Source: Clonostachys chloroleuca (taxonomy: Eukaryota; Ascomycota; Sordariomycetes; Hypocreales; Bionectriaceae). Taken from it: a stretch of DNA of 64,000 bases. The notes beneath the pieces were generated by a model. It was not told the DNA's origin, did no database searches, and saw only the letters and a program-made list of their open reading frames with translations. The stretch is from the NCBI GenBank assembly GCA_037952775.1, contig JBANAY010000003.1, positions 2,542,001 to 2,606,000 on the forward strand. Direction: 5' to 3'. Below, piece after piece: positions 22,161-32,859 of this stretch; position 1 is the stretch's first letter, and each line of letters opens with the position of its first letter. Position numbers and translations under genes: made by a program.

Positions 22161-24869
22161 ATGCCCACCAGCCTGAGCATCGACCCACCAACACCTCCTT
22201 CTCCTGATGCCGACGAGCAGGACACTTTGCGCGACCTCAATCGGACCCCTCACCCCTATCACCACCAGAGCCTGGAGCTCCCCTACGCATCCGATCGCCT
22301 GCTGGTGCCCGAAAACCAGACGCAAACCCAGAATGGCTCTGCATCCCTACTGAGTCCGTACGCAAAGGACTCATCGCCCGCCAGCGAAAGCGGCACCGAG
22401 GCCGACGATGAACATTTCCTGAAGGGCCTGCCAGCGCCCAAGACACGACTGCACAAGGGGCTCAGAGGCCAGGATGAGGTTCTTTCCGGGACATCTACTC
22501 CGATTCTCTCTCCCGCGGTTGGCGAAGATGATATCGCCGCATTAACGGAGAAGCCCAAGTCGCAAAAGCGCATCGCGCAGAAGCACCGCGTCATCGAAAC
22601 GCTGCGTCGGAATAAGAATCTGACCCAGCGGGCGGTCGAAGTGATCATCGTGGCATCCTTGGGATTGATGGTCCGGGCCAATCCACAGGTAGCAGAGCTG
22701 TTAGATTATTGGGAAAGAGGTGTGTATACAATGTGTATAAGCGATCGTTTGTCTTCTCTAATTTGGATTTCCTCTACAGACTATCAACTCGCAGGTCTCA
22801 CTTACGTCGCCCTCTTAATCATCTACCCGATACGAGTGATAGCTTGGGAGTATCGCCGTGGAACACCCTCCAAAACCATCCCAATCGAGATTCCTCACCA
22901 TTTCGACCCCGCCCCAATACTCTACCCGCCTGCGATCACCCTCTGCGTTTCGTCACTTGTAGCGACGAGCAATACCGCAGTTGTCTTGCCGAATATTATC
23001 CTAAGCATCTGCTCTTGGCCGCAACAGCTAATTCCGAAATTCGAGCGCCTCACCGCCTACGACTCTGTACATTGGGGCTTAACATGCCTCCCCCTGCTCT
23101 GGAGTTCGTCGATCCGCGGCGCCTCTCAGCTCGTTCATACTGGCGTCGCCCTCTCAGATGAGGATTTGACATTGTTATATCCTCTCCACCAAACTCTCTG
23201 CTTCGTATTGCATCACCTCACTACTACCAGCCTGTTGACTGCAGAGCTGCAGCTCTTTTCGATATCGTTGATCAATGTCTTATTGCTTGCCTCATCGCCG
23301 CAAGCCCTGATTCTAAAGGCGTTACTCTGGGTCGGAGGTTTAGGAACACTCGTGTTCTGTAGCTCCGTCATTCGTTCGGGTATCCTACTAGCTCGAGTTC
23401 CGAAATGGAGATTTCGAAGGATTCCTGGCCACCGACAACGCTCTCTTCTCAGAGAGCTCTCCAAAATCTTTTCCTGGAAGAGGATAAAGAGCGAGGTGTT
23501 TGGCTCAGCTCTTGAGCCGGTTGAAGAGGAGTTATCGTTGTCTTCAGATGGGGGAAGCGAATCAGCGACGCAGTTCAAGCCACCTAAGAGAACTAGGACC
23601 GCGGGAATTGCGTTTCAAACATCAGTTGCCCACGTTTTGGCAGCGTCTCCTGTAGCAGGCGGCCAAAACTTCACCTCTGAAGGCATTGCCCGACGGCATA
23701 CATTGCCATACTTAGATACGTCGAATGTTCATAATCCGACACAAACACCCTCGGGGAGAAGAAAACGGACGACTTCGCTGTCTGTGCGGCCGTTTCTCAA
23801 ACTGACATATACACAATCCGTTATCCGAAAATGGCTATACGCCCTTTACGTATACGTGGTCTTGATAACAGTCATCCTGCTTGGCATCCGGACTCACATA
23901 GAAAAGTTTGCTCTCCGGGGCATAGAGCCTATCGGGTTTGCACTTGGGTACATGTTTGGCGATCTGCCATCCTTTAGATTTCGGGTAATCTATGCTAACA
24001 TCGATTGGTGGATTCCTCTGCCCATTTACGATGAAGACGACAAGCAATGCCATATGGGCTGGGTTCAGCATATTCGCCATAACGATTTTGGTGAAGCAAA
24101 TACCCGGCTTCTCATCGCAGCCTACTGGGTCTGCGTATTTGTCGTCGGCCTCCTTACTGTCTTCCGTCTGAAGGAGATATACGAGGTCGATACGAGAAGG
24201 AAGGTGTTCCACTTCATGATGGTAGGGATCTTATTGCCTGCCACCTTTGTAGATCCCACGTTTGCGGGTCTCGCTCTCTCTCTGATCCTTGCCATCTTTC
24301 TGATCCTGGATCTCCTCAGAGCCAGCCAGCTTCCACCCCTCTCCAAACCCATTGCCTCCTTCCTGGCACCATATGTCGACGGGAGAGACTTTCGGGGCCC
24401 GGTTGTCATCTCTCACATCTTCCTTCTCATCGGCTGTGCTATCCCGCTCTGGCTCGCCCTGGCATCCCTCCCCCGGACTGGCTCAGGCTATCTCAGTGGA
24501 TGGGAGCTCCCTGGCCGCGAAGTCAGCATGGTCTCTGGAGTCATCTGCGTTGGGCTGGGAGACGCCGCCGCCTCGCTGATCGGAAGGCGCTACGGCCGTC
24601 GCAAGTGGATATGGGGCGGGGGGAAGAGTCTCGAGGGGAGCTTGGCGTTTGCCATTGCCGTGTTTGCTGGCATTGCTGCCGCATGGGCGTGGCTCAAGGT
24701 AGGCGGCTGGCCCGTCACCGGGGAGCAATACGGGGTGGCGACGAGTGCACGGAACGCAGCAGTCTGTGCCTCCATGGCCAGCCTTACGGAGGCTGTGCTC
24801 ACTGGCGGGAACGACAATGTGATTGTCCCCGTGGTCCTCTGGACTTGCGTGAAGAGTCTGGCGATTTAG
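22161..24869 (+). CDS. SEC59: dolichol kinase
   Basis: Phosphorylates dolichol with CTP in the ER membrane, supplying the lipid carrier for N-glycosylation, O-mannosylation and GPI synthesis. Exons 22161-22719 and 22780-24869 (60-bp intron with CTAAT branch and CTACAG acceptor), 882 residues. Residues 1-150 are a polar cytosolic tail. Many membrane helices follow, interrupted by a long loop (around 440-560). The C-terminal 230 residues carry the catalytic signature: DTRRKVFHFMMVGILL, then GLGDAAASLIGRRYGRRKW, GGGKSLEGSLAF and a terminal LTEAVLTGGNDNVIVPV, as in yeast Sec59 and human DOLK. The fungal N-terminal part is much longer than in yeast. The intron length is a multiple of three and has no stop, so unspliced message would encode 20 extra residues. 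Confidence 0.93.
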   Translation: MPTSLSIDPPTPPSPDADEQDTLRDLNRTPHPYHHQSLELPYASDRLLVPENQTQTQNGSASLLSPYAKDSSPASESGTEADDEHFLKGLPAPKTRLHKGLRGQDEVLSGTSTPILSPAVGEDDIAALTEKPKSQKRIAQKHRVIETLRRNKNLTQRAVEVIIVASLGLMVRANPQVAELLDYWERGVYTMCISDRLSSLIWISSTDYQLAGLTYVALLIIYPIRVIAWEYRRGTPSKTIPIEIPHHFDPAPILYPPAITLCVSSLVATSNTAVVLPNIILSICSWPQQLIPKFERLTAYDSVHWGLTCLPLLWSSSIRGASQLVHTGVALSDEDLTLLYPLHQTLCFVLHHLTTTSLLTAELQLFSISLINVLLLASSPQALILKALLWVGGLGTLVFCSSVIRSGILLARVPKWRFRRIPGHRQRSLLRELSKIFSWKRIKSEVFGSALEPVEEELSLSSDGGSESATQFKPPKRTRTAGIAFQTSVAHVLAASPVAGGQNFTSEGIARRHTLPYLDTSNVHNPTQTPSGRRKRTTSLSVRPFLKLTYTQSVIRKWLYALYVYVVLITVILLGIRTHIEKFALRGIEPIGFALGYMFGDLPSFRFRVIYANIDWWIPLPIYDEDDKQCHMGWVQHIRHNDFGEANTRLLIAAYWVCVFVVGLLTVFRLKEIYEVDTRRKVFHFMMVGILLPATFVDPTFAGLALSLILAIFLILDLLRASQLPPLSKPIASFLAPYVDGRDFRGPVVISHIFLLIGCAIPLWLALASLPRTGSGYLSGWELPGREVSMVSGVICVGLGDAAASLIGRRYGRRKWIWGGGKSLEGSLAFAIAVFAGIAAAWAWLKVGGWPVTGEQYGVATSARNAAVCASMASLTEAVLTGGNDNVIVPVVLWTCVKSLAI

Positions 24870-25612
24870 AGCGATCGATCATCGCGTGCATGCATGGCTT
24901 TGCGGCGTTTAGGGTCGTTTCGTTTCGTTAATACAACGGCATGGGGGTTCCGTAGAATATGAATGTAATAAACGGCTATACATAGACTCGAAGAAGACAA
25001 TACATGATAACCAATAACTTAAGCTTCGTCTGGCATCGTAAACTGATGCTCTCCTTGTGCCGTTCATAGAGTATAGGGACAGCGGGCACTAGGATGGCAT
25101 CCTTCTCACTTATACGTCAAGATAGAACAATAAGAAGGGCAACTTCCAGGGCGTCCAGGTATAATTGCAATGACAATTCTTGTGTAAGGATGTAATAGTA
25201 TGTGAATGCTAAACATGAAGAGATGCCTACAAAACTCGGCGCACAATCGAAACTTCCACGATTCTCTCGTACTTTGTAGCGTGACTAACTTCCAACCCAG
25301 GAACATCTTCTGCTCCTACGAATAATGTGGCCTTAAGTGTTAATAGAATACAAAATACCTCTACTAACATCAACGATCGTCAAATTTAGTTGATGGCATT
25401 TCCATGGCAGAAAAGCATCCAATTATCTATGATCACATTTATGCTTAGCCTGATCTTGGGATATCCCTAGCTCACGGCGAAGAGAAAACCAAATATCCAT
25501 GCTTATAAGAATATTTCTGCGACCCCCTTCCTTTCTCTGCTTTCTTCATCCCAACATCAAATAGCCTCCTCAAACCTCCATTGAGCTCCTTCTACAACCT
25601 TGACTCCGCTGG
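24870..25612. other. convergent intergenic region, AT-rich
   Basis: About 740 bp between the dolichol kinase stop and the end of the secreted repeat protein gene. No gene seen. Confidence 0.6.
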
Positions 25613-26359
25613 TTATTGTTGGCTCTCCTCCGTATTAGCTCCATCGTCTGGGTTTGGTCTCAAATGGTCATTTATCGTTTCTGAATCAACGTCCAACATT
25701 ATCGGAGCAGCAATCTCTTTCTTCTCCGGGTCCGTCTCCTCCTTGTCCTCGGCTTTAACGCTGATCATCAAAGGGTTAGTGCCTGAGCTGGAACCAAACG
25801 ATACTTTATCACCCTGAGGGCGAGAATTCACCCCTCCGTGGACGGCAGGTTTCTTGGGATTCTGGGCAGGCTTTAGTCGTTTATTGCCCTTTCCTGGTCT
25901 TGCTTTCTTTGGAGGAGCAGCCTTCTTGGGAGGAGTAACTATCTTAGGAGGAGCCTTCTTAAGAGGAGCAGCTTTCTTAGGAGGAGTAGCTTTCTCAGGA
26001 GGAGTAGACTTCTTTAGAACTTTCTTTGCAGGAGCTGCTTTCTTAGGAGGAGCGGCCTTCCTAGCAGGTTGAGTAACTCTCTCAAATAGTAGCTGCTTCT
26101 TTGGTTTTCTTCTCTGAGCCTTTCGCGCGTATTTGGTGGTGTCGCGAGTGCCAAAATCAGTCTCAACTGCGGGATCGCGAACTCCAACGCCAATGTCGAA
26201 TTTGAGTGTGCCAATATCAGTCTCAGTCGTAAGGCCGCTTGGATTTCCAAGAGAGTTGATTGTGGGATTCGAAACATGGCGTGGGCGCCAGCGAGTTGCC
26301 CCAGAAATCTCAGCAAAGCCGGACAGAAGAGAATACAAGAGAAGAAGTTTTGGAGCCAT
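25613..26359 (-). CDS. secreted Lys/Pro/Ala-repeat protein
   Basis: 248 residues from the ATG at 26359; an ATG 66 bp upstream is in frame, but the chosen start puts a signal peptide (APKLLLLYSLLSGFAEISGA) at the very N-terminus. After a linker of about 60 residues comes a dibasic stretch (KYARKAQRRKPKK) that could be a Kex2-type processing site. Then about 75 residues built from degenerate repeats of PPKKAAP / PPKKATP / PLKKAPPK. The C-terminal 70 residues are acidic (KAEDKEETDPEKKEI) and end NTEESQQ. No domain recognised. The basic repeat looks like histone H1-type tails, but the signal peptide argues for secretion. Lies in a gene-sparse, AT-rich neighbourhood. Possible roles include a cell-wall or effector-like protein; function unknown. 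Confidence 0.55.
   Translation of the reverse strand: MAPKLLLLYSLLSGFAEISGATRWRPRHVSNPTINSLGNPSGLTTETDIGTLKFDIGVGVRDPAVETDFGTRDTTKYARKAQRRKPKKQLLFERVTQPARKAAPPKKAAPAKKVLKKSTPPEKATPPKKAAPLKKAPPKIVTPPKKAAPPKKARPGKGNKRLKPAQNPKKPAVHGGVNSRPQGDKVSFGSSSGTNPLMISVKAEDKEETDPEKKEIAAPIMLDVDSETINDHLRPNPDDGANTEESQQ
25895..26075 (-). repeat. degenerate tandem repeat encoding PPKKAAP units
   Basis: On the plus strand the pattern GGAGGAGCAGCTTTCTTA recurs with variation about eight times at spacings of 15-30 nt inside the secreted repeat protein gene. Confidence 0.75.
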
Positions 26360-27408
26360 TGATGTTAAGTTATGGGGTTTTGGAAGAAGAAATAGGTCGG
26401 TCGGTATAGATAAAGGCAGATTCAAGACTTGTGATATTTAATTCTTGAAGCTCGAATTCGTACATGTGTATGTTTGTGGAGTTAGAAGACTTCAATTCTT
26501 ATTTCCATGTTGTAGGAAGACACATGCCTTTTTATAGAAGAATAACAATCCTTAGTACGAGCACCATGCATTCAACAGCTACTGCCAATATGTAGTATGC
26601 TTGGATATTTTTAGTCTAGTGCAGTAAATGCTGTATCAAACCCGCATTTCCGCCTCGTTAGAGGAGTAAGCAATCAACATTTCATCACAGAGGAATGCCT
26701 CGCGTCACAAAGAGGATCTCTGTTGGTACCAAGTAGCTTAGTTTAGCAATGGGACAGTCATGTACGACCATCAGGAGGTCAGTGTTCGTCACCAACAGCA
26801 TGAGCATGGGGCCAAGACTCAATTGGATGTTGCAAGAACGACAATCACTATGCCGTTACGAGCAAGATATGATCCCTATTAACTCGCATTCGGATGTGCT
26901 CCTAAAATGGAGATCCTTGTAATTCATTTGGATTTATGAGCAATATCGAGTGGTTTAGCCACAGCATATGGCACAGGATACCTAGACAGCAAAGACCTCC
27001 TGGCATACAATGTAGTCTATGAGTCTTAGTATCATACAGGTTACACGAAACATAGCCCTAAGTAAATACGTACCATAGTATTTCCAAGATGAATCAGGTA
27101 TAGAATAGCAGCCTATTCAAGCCCATAATTTGTGGACTGATTCCGCCTGGCTTCCTGCATATTTCCAGTCACATGGGGGTGTTGGTCGTGTTGGTTGTGT
27201 TGGTCGAGACTTGGCCACTGGGAGGCCCCCAACGGATCCATAACGGAACGCTTACATAGTAGTAATATACAAGCTGCAGCTAACTTGAGGTAACAATCAG
27301 ATAACTTGGCTAAATTTTCTCGGTTTTCCGTCTCCCTGCATTCTCCTCTGGCCCAACACGGCGTACTACAATTGTCCTTATACAAACTTCTCTTGAGTTC
27401 ATGTTCTG
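26360..27408. other. intergenic, AT-rich
   Basis: About 1.05 kb separating divergent genes: the secreted repeat protein (minus) and the F-box protein (plus). It contains a 9-bp tandem triplication at 27179-27205. No gene seen. Confidence 0.6.
27179..27205 (+). repeat. three tandem copies of GTGTTGGTC/T
   Basis: Three adjacent 9-nt units (GTGTTGGTC, GTGTTGGTT, GTGTTGGTC) about 200 bp upstream of the F-box gene start. Could be chance or a short regulatory repeat. Confidence 0.6.
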
Positions 27409-29061
27409 ATGCCTCTCGAAAACCTCCCAGCAGAGCTCCAATCGGAGATTTGCTCTTACCTCGTCACATCGTTCGGGCCTTCGCCAATTCATGCCTTACT
27501 CAAAACATCCAAGAAACTGTACGATGTAGCGCTTCCGTTCTCTGTACAATTGTTCCGGAACACTAGCCCCATGCATGTAGGAGGAGGGCCTTGTTCTGGG
27601 ACTCGGAACGCCCAGTTTCTGCGTTATATTCTTGTTTCAAAACCTGAACTGGCCAAGAATGTTAAGACGGTGATCCTAGGTGGCTTCGCGGCAGGAGAGG
27701 ATGGAGACACTCAGCCACTTGGGCTACTGGCAAGCACTCCGGAAGATCTGAGCATCTATGGTAAATTTATTGTTCACTCCCTGGGTCCACAGCTCAGCGA
27801 GGTTGACTTGGCTCGTCGCGATAAGTGGATTGGCCAGCTCAACGCCGGACATTCAGATGCACAAATTGCACTAATCTTGCTGGCATGTGTAAACTTGAAG
27901 CAACTCTACTTCGAAGACTATCAAGAAGGACCCTCAGAGAATCCTATCTTCAGGAAGCCCCCATGTTTCATGTTTCTGCTGGAGATGGCTACGAGATTGC
28001 CAGTTCATGGCGTCAAGGCCCCTCTATCAAATCTTCGACATGTGCACATCCAATCTCATGAAGATAATACTTGTGGTTGGGAACAGGCTTTCCGCCTGAT
28101 GGCATTGCCCAAATTGAAAGTTTACGAATCTCTCAACGGCACAAACCGAGGTCTCACCCCAGGCGATTTGGCGTATCTACCATCAGATTTAAGGTCATCT
28201 GCCGTAGAGGAGGTCACTTTTCACCAGGCATTTGCGCCTGCTTCCGATGTCAAGCGGCTAGTGGGTATGTGCCAATATCTCAAACGATTCGAGTATATCA
28301 GTGCGACATATAGGCCGGTTGTTGGGATTTTTGCCCGGGATATAATGGATGCCGTGCTACCTCACGCCGATACTCTGGAGTACCTATATCTCAACTTTGA
28401 TGACGACTGTCGGAAGACTGGTTGGGACGAGGACCCGCATCGGCTGTACATGGGAATTAAGCTGGTACAAATGACGGCATTGAGGTCCTTGTTAATTGGG
28501 ATGCAGTCTCTTACCGGTATCTGGGACCCAGCTCCTGGTACAAGACTAAACATGCCACTCAGTATTGAAGGCGCTCCGAGGATCGTCGAGTGCCTTCCAG
28601 AGAGTTTGGCCGAACTTCATCTCCGAGATTGTGGCAAGGGAATCCTTGGACAAGCTGCGGAGCTGCTGGAGGTTATGGAGAAGGGAGAACGTCTGAAGAA
28701 TCTTATTGGGGTGTTGATATTGTTCAAAGATGAGAATATCACCGTTGAAGACGTTGAGCTAAGTTTAAACGCCAAAAGAAAATACCTTTCGGTTTGCTTC
28801 CAACCCAGAATGTACCGCTGGCTCGATTTGGGGGGACAGAGCCGGACATTTGAGGGGATCCGTGTGATTCCAAGTCTATGTTCTCGTATATTTGCTGATG
28901 AGCTTCGGCATGATTGGATAGATTTTCGGGGGAGATTGACAATGAAGATGTATTATACTGGGTGTGATTGCGAATGGAGGAGAAGTCGGGTAGATCAAAA
29001 GACGAGGGGGTTGAGACTGCTTCTCAGAGCACCGCCGCATGAGTATCAACTTGATGATTAG
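27409..29061 (+). CDS. F-box protein of unknown target
   Basis: Single-exon gene, 550 residues. Residues 2-45 (LENLPAELQSEICSYLV, then HALLKTSKKLYDVALPFSVQ) fit an F-box-like motif, which normally contacts Skp1. The rest is a leucine-rich, alpha/beta type sequence without clear repeats, with segments such as LANVNLKQLYFEDY-like CVNLKQLYFEDYQE (about 165), LEYLYLNFDDDCR (about 325) and ECLPESLAELHLRDCGK (about 395), reminiscent of degenerate leucine-rich repeats. Such F-box/LRR-like proteins are abundant and fast-evolving in filamentous ascomycetes. The ATG chosen is the first in the frame and places the F-box at the N-terminus. Substrate unknown. Confidence 0.75.
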   Translation: MPLENLPAELQSEICSYLVTSFGPSPIHALLKTSKKLYDVALPFSVQLFRNTSPMHVGGGPCSGTRNAQFLRYILVSKPELAKNVKTVILGGFAAGEDGDTQPLGLLASTPEDLSIYGKFIVHSLGPQLSEVDLARRDKWIGQLNAGHSDAQIALILLACVNLKQLYFEDYQEGPSENPIFRKPPCFMFLLEMATRLPVHGVKAPLSNLRHVHIQSHEDNTCGWEQAFRLMALPKLKVYESLNGTNRGLTPGDLAYLPSDLRSSAVEEVTFHQAFAPASDVKRLVGMCQYLKRFEYISATYRPVVGIFARDIMDAVLPHADTLEYLYLNFDDDCRKTGWDEDPHRLYMGIKLVQMTALRSLLIGMQSLTGIWDPAPGTRLNMPLSIEGAPRIVECLPESLAELHLRDCGKGILGQAAELLEVMEKGERLKNLIGVLILFKDENITVEDVELSLNAKRKYLSVCFQPRMYRWLDLGGQSRTFEGIRVIPSLCSRIFADELRHDWIDFRGRLTMKMYYTGCDCEWRRSRVDQKTRGLRLLLRAPPHEYQLDD

Positions 29062-30299
29062 CGGTACTGCTTTACTATAAGGCGAGGTTTGCCCTTCAGG
29101 TTCATAGCTGCTAAAGCTTGTAGAGTGATGGTGATACTGCCAAATATATTGTTGTTGGCTCTTGATGCCAAGTTTCCGTTCCGGCAATACCACAACCGTG
29201 CCCTCCAAGTGTGATCACTGTGGCCAGCCATGTCCAATCTGTAATGTTCAATCCAACCTGCAACATTCGCTGAATGCGGAAGACAGACTGATGTGATACA
29301 TAGTAGGAGGAGTGGAGCTTCAGGGGCAGGCATCGGACCGGCCTTTATTGGGATCGAGGATCTAAATCAGAAGATAAGGTCCTAGAACGCGTCATGGCCG
29401 TGGCTGTGTGCGTGCGATTCACATGAAGGGCCCATTCACTATGCGGAACTGCTTCTCCACTTGTTCGCACAAGCTTTTCTTGACGGCCCACGACCATCTG
29501 ATATCCATATTGCAGCTCTCCACTCCTCCACCATTCCATGTAGTCTGATACGAGCTGTTGGTCATCAACAACTGGCGAGGGATTGAGGTCGTATTGCCCA
29601 GTTGGCCAAATATTGATGTTATCATCGGGGATTCTTGCTCTTTGCGGCTCGTATCGATGCCCTCCAACACAGGAGACGGCCGCTGTCGTCTCGTCCTCAA
29701 CACCGCCTCGACCGTGTGAATCGGCGAATCGGCCCACCATCTCTGCCATCGTGCTATGATAATTCTTCTTACAGTATCGTCCAGGCACGGAGTCGCGAAC
29801 CACAGAAATGGATCCACCAATGCCATGTGAAGCGCCGCCATTTGTCTGATCTTTCCACGGGTTGCGCGGACGCGTCTCCCTTGGACCAGGCAAGACCGTC
29901 AACCCATGTCCATCCAGCCGAGTAGAGTGAATATGCATACTGTATTGACGTACCTGATGGTGTAGATGCCCACTGTTTCAAGCAATAGTCCATGCCGGAG
30001 CAAGTTGCGTAGATCCGGGACCATCAGCTGGCTCTGCTCATCCAGTGTTTCTTTCCTCCCTCGCCCGTCCGTCCCTGCTACCGTTTCACCCGGAAAACAC
30101 TCAAATCTCTCCAACATTCCTTAGCAACCTTCGTTTGTTGAGAAACACAGGTTTTCACTCCTGCTCATTCGTTCTGTCCCCAAATCCTGTCGGTCGTTTC
30201 AATCACATATCAAGCACATCGCTTTAGATTCGTTGATTTCTTGGCGGTCGATCAATAGTAACTCCATTTATTAATACATTTCACCTACCTGCTGGCAGA
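29062..30299. other. intergenic, including a weak minus-strand candidate ORF
   Basis: About 1.24 kb. The most coding-like part is a 197-codon minus frame at 29345-29938 containing IWPTGQYDLNPSPVVDDQQL and DYMEWWRSGELQYGYQ. A second minus frame over 29419-29841 rivals it, no domain is recognised and no clean splice structure could be built, so I do not call a gene. The part after about 30050 is CT-rich and is probably the leader of the GH16 gene. Confidence 0.4.
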
Positions 30300-31713
30300 A
30301 TGGTGCACCGCGAGTTCTACAAGCCCGGCGACTTGCCGCCCACATACCAAGAGGTGGTGGCTGCACCACAACAGAATATTGTCGGGGGAGGCAATGTCCG
30401 TCCACTGCAGACCAGTTTGCCGTGGTGGAATCCCCGATACTGGACCAAAAGAATCTGGATAGGAGTTGTTACGGCGCTGGTGATCATCATTGTCATCGCG
30501 GTCGCCGTTGGTGTTACTCAGGCCAAGAAGAACGCCTATCCCAACTACTCCCAGTTGTCATATTCTCTGAAGGAAACATGTGAGCTAGAATTCGAATCTA
30601 AGACATCGAATGTCATCGGCCTGAACTGACACTATACGCAGACTCGGGAACGTCTTTTTTTGACAATTTCAACTATTTCACTGGCTACGATCCGAGTATG
30701 CATTCACTGTTCTTCCAGTTTTGAAGTGTATTCGGCTAACGTTTGTCTGTAGCTCATGGTTTTGTTCACTATGTCCCTCGGGAGCAAGCAACATCGCTGG
30801 TATGTCATCCCAATGCTATTTTTGCATCACTAACTCGTTCTCTGTGGGAGATTCTAACATGTCATGCCAGAACCTGACTTATGCGTCCTCGGAAAGTGCA
30901 GTGCTCCGAGTTGATACCTCAGTGGGCCCTGGTGACGAACCAGATGCTTCCACAGGGCGCTTCTCCGTCCGCATTTCCTCCAAGAACACCTACGATGAGG
31001 GTCTCTTCATCTTCGACGTCAAGCACAGTCCTTATGGCTGTGCCACCTGGAGTGCTCTCTGGCTCACGGACGAGTCCAACTGGCCCGACAACGGCGAGAT
31101 AGACGTCATGGAGTCCGTTAATCAGGGTGATGACGGAAACCAGATGACCCTCCACACAACAGACGGCTGTTCAATGGGCGTCCGTCGTAAACAGACCGGT
31201 ACCGCCCAGTACTCGACCTGCGACCACAGCAAGAACGACAACGCCGGCTGCGGCGTTCAGGGAGCCACGAGCTCGTTTGGAGAAGCATTCAACAACAACA
31301 AGGGTGGTGTCATGGCTTTGGAATGGAGAGACGCCGGTATCCGTGTGTGGCAGTGGGCGAGAAGCTCGATCCCCTCTGATATCACGAGCAAGAACCCCGA
31401 CCCATCAACCTGGGGGACTGCAGCTGCTGATTTCCCAAGCACGAGCTGCAATATCGGCAACCACTTCAAGAACAACTCCATCACTGCCAATATCGACCTC
31501 TGCGGTGACCTCACCGAGGCTAAATATGCCGACTCTGGATGTAAGTTTTCGAAACCACATGAAAAGTAGTAAGCTTAACAAGTAGTTCTGATGCTAACCT
31601 TTCTGTCTTGTTTAGGTCCGAGTACGTGCTCTACTTATGTTGCTGAGACGCCCACTGCATTCACGAATGCCTACTGGGAGTTCGGCCATTTCGAAGTTTA
31701 TCAGAGATCGTAG
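30300..31713 (+). CDS. membrane-anchored GH16 endo-beta-1,3(4)-glucanase
   Basis: Five exons: 30300-30579, 30642-30695, 30753-30799, 30871-31540 and 31616-31713; 382 residues. Residues 1-50 form a cytosolic tail that includes LPPTYQEV; 52-74 (IWIGVVTALVIIIVIAVAVGV) is a type II membrane anchor. The remainder is a GH16 concanavalin-A-like fold. It starts SGTSFFDNFNYFTGYDPTHG and carries the catalytic signature GEIDVMES with Glu203 (nucleophile), Asp205 and Glu208 (acid/base), preceded by WSALWLTDESNWPDN. It ends with AYWEFGHFEVYQR. Related enzymes cut mixed-linked or beta-1,3-glucans. The anchor suggests work at the cell surface or in the secretory pathway, on the fungus's own wall or on external glucan; which is not decidable here. 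Confidence 0.93.
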
Positions 31714-32187
31714 ATCACGCAGCAGTAGCACACGAAGATCATGGGATAACGGTTTCGAGGATTATAAATGAACAGAGTCTGAGAGTGCCCGCCAACTGCT
31801 GGAACATATGGGGCAATTTTGTTATGACATAGACCAGTTTCCTTTGGTCGGCTCTGTACAACGATTAGGCGGAGTCTATTTTTACACACTATATATGTAG
31901 CTTTTTATACCATCTATTGGAGCAGATGCTAAGAGAATCAACCTCTATATGAAAAAAGAACCGTCTCGTCCAAGAGGGCAACAACGAAAATCCAAAGTGG
32001 AGAGAGAGCCGTCTGTCTCCCCGAACGCCAGTTGATATGCTGTCTTCTAAAACGTGAAAATCATTTCCTGAAGAACGCCCCTGGTCGCAACAACCAGCAA
32101 AATCCCGACACATCGTACAACCGAACCCCCTTCATATCCAGGCTCGTATCGCTAAAAATACATTAAACTGCAGAAGTGCACAGCGCT
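31714..32187. other. convergent intergenic region
   Basis: About 470 bp of 3' flank between the GH16 and TIM22 genes. No gene seen. Confidence 0.6.
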
Positions 32188-32859
32188 CTATTCATCATTG
32201 CCGGGCGACCTCATGTACGCATCGATGGCGGCGCTGAAGGCGGCGAAGGCGACGCAGCCGCCCGCGATGGCCTGGGGGCCGGCGTTCTTGGCCAGGATCC
32301 CGCCGGTGAGGCAGCCCGCCGCGACGCCGTTGGCGAGGTCGTTCTTGGCGCGGATGCCCTCGATGCCGCACTCGATGCCGGAGAAGAGGGCGCCGATCTT
32401 GCCGAAGTTCCTGGCCGTGGACCAGGACCGCGTGCCCATGTCCTTGAAGCCGATCTTGAGCTGCTGGCGGAGCGGGAGGGAGGTCACCGGGGTTTGCGGG
32501 CTGCCTGGGGCGCCGTAGGGAGTGTCGTATGCCATCTAGAGCGCGGGGGGTTAGTTATGGATTTGGAGGGGTTTAAGAGGAGATTAGGGAGGGGGACGTA
32601 CGGAGGCCATGAACATGCCGAAGATACCACCCATGCCGAAACCCATGACGCCGGACATGACGGACTTGCCGAAGCATGACTCCATCATCGATTGCATCTG
32701 AAAAACACAGTTAGCTCTTGTAAAATATCGATTTGCTTCGGGGCGATAACCTACCATCTTAACGTTGGGGTCGTTGGGGCCACCGGGTATGGGCGTCGGT
32801 GCCGCGGGCATCATGGCTCCAACGCCAGAGCCGCCAAAACTCGGAGGGGGAACGTTCAT
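32188..32859 (-). CDS. TIM22: mitochondrial inner membrane translocase subunit TIM22
   Basis: Channel-forming core of the TIM22 complex, which inserts carrier proteins into the mitochondrial inner membrane. Exons 32859-32755, 32697-32602 and 32535-32188, all phase 0; 182 residues, the usual length. The Tim17/22/23 domain spans [18 protein letters not shown] (first helix, with GxxxG spacing) through [13 protein letters not shown], a central helix, and [20 protein letters not shown] to the last helix, ending YMRSPGNDE. Cysteines in MESC and SGIEC are in positions that can form the intramolecular disulfide known for Tim22. The start ATG ([10 protein letters not shown]) is the first in frame. The frame stays open upstream for about 75 codons without an ATG, so a longer or spliced N-terminus cannot be excluded. 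Confidence 0.93.

Noticed and set aside
29345..29938. Possible 197-codon minus-strand gene divergent from the GH16 gene
   Set aside because: Parts look protein-like, but an overlapping minus frame is equally open, no domain is seen and no clear splicing model works. Kept only as a remark in the intergenic entry.
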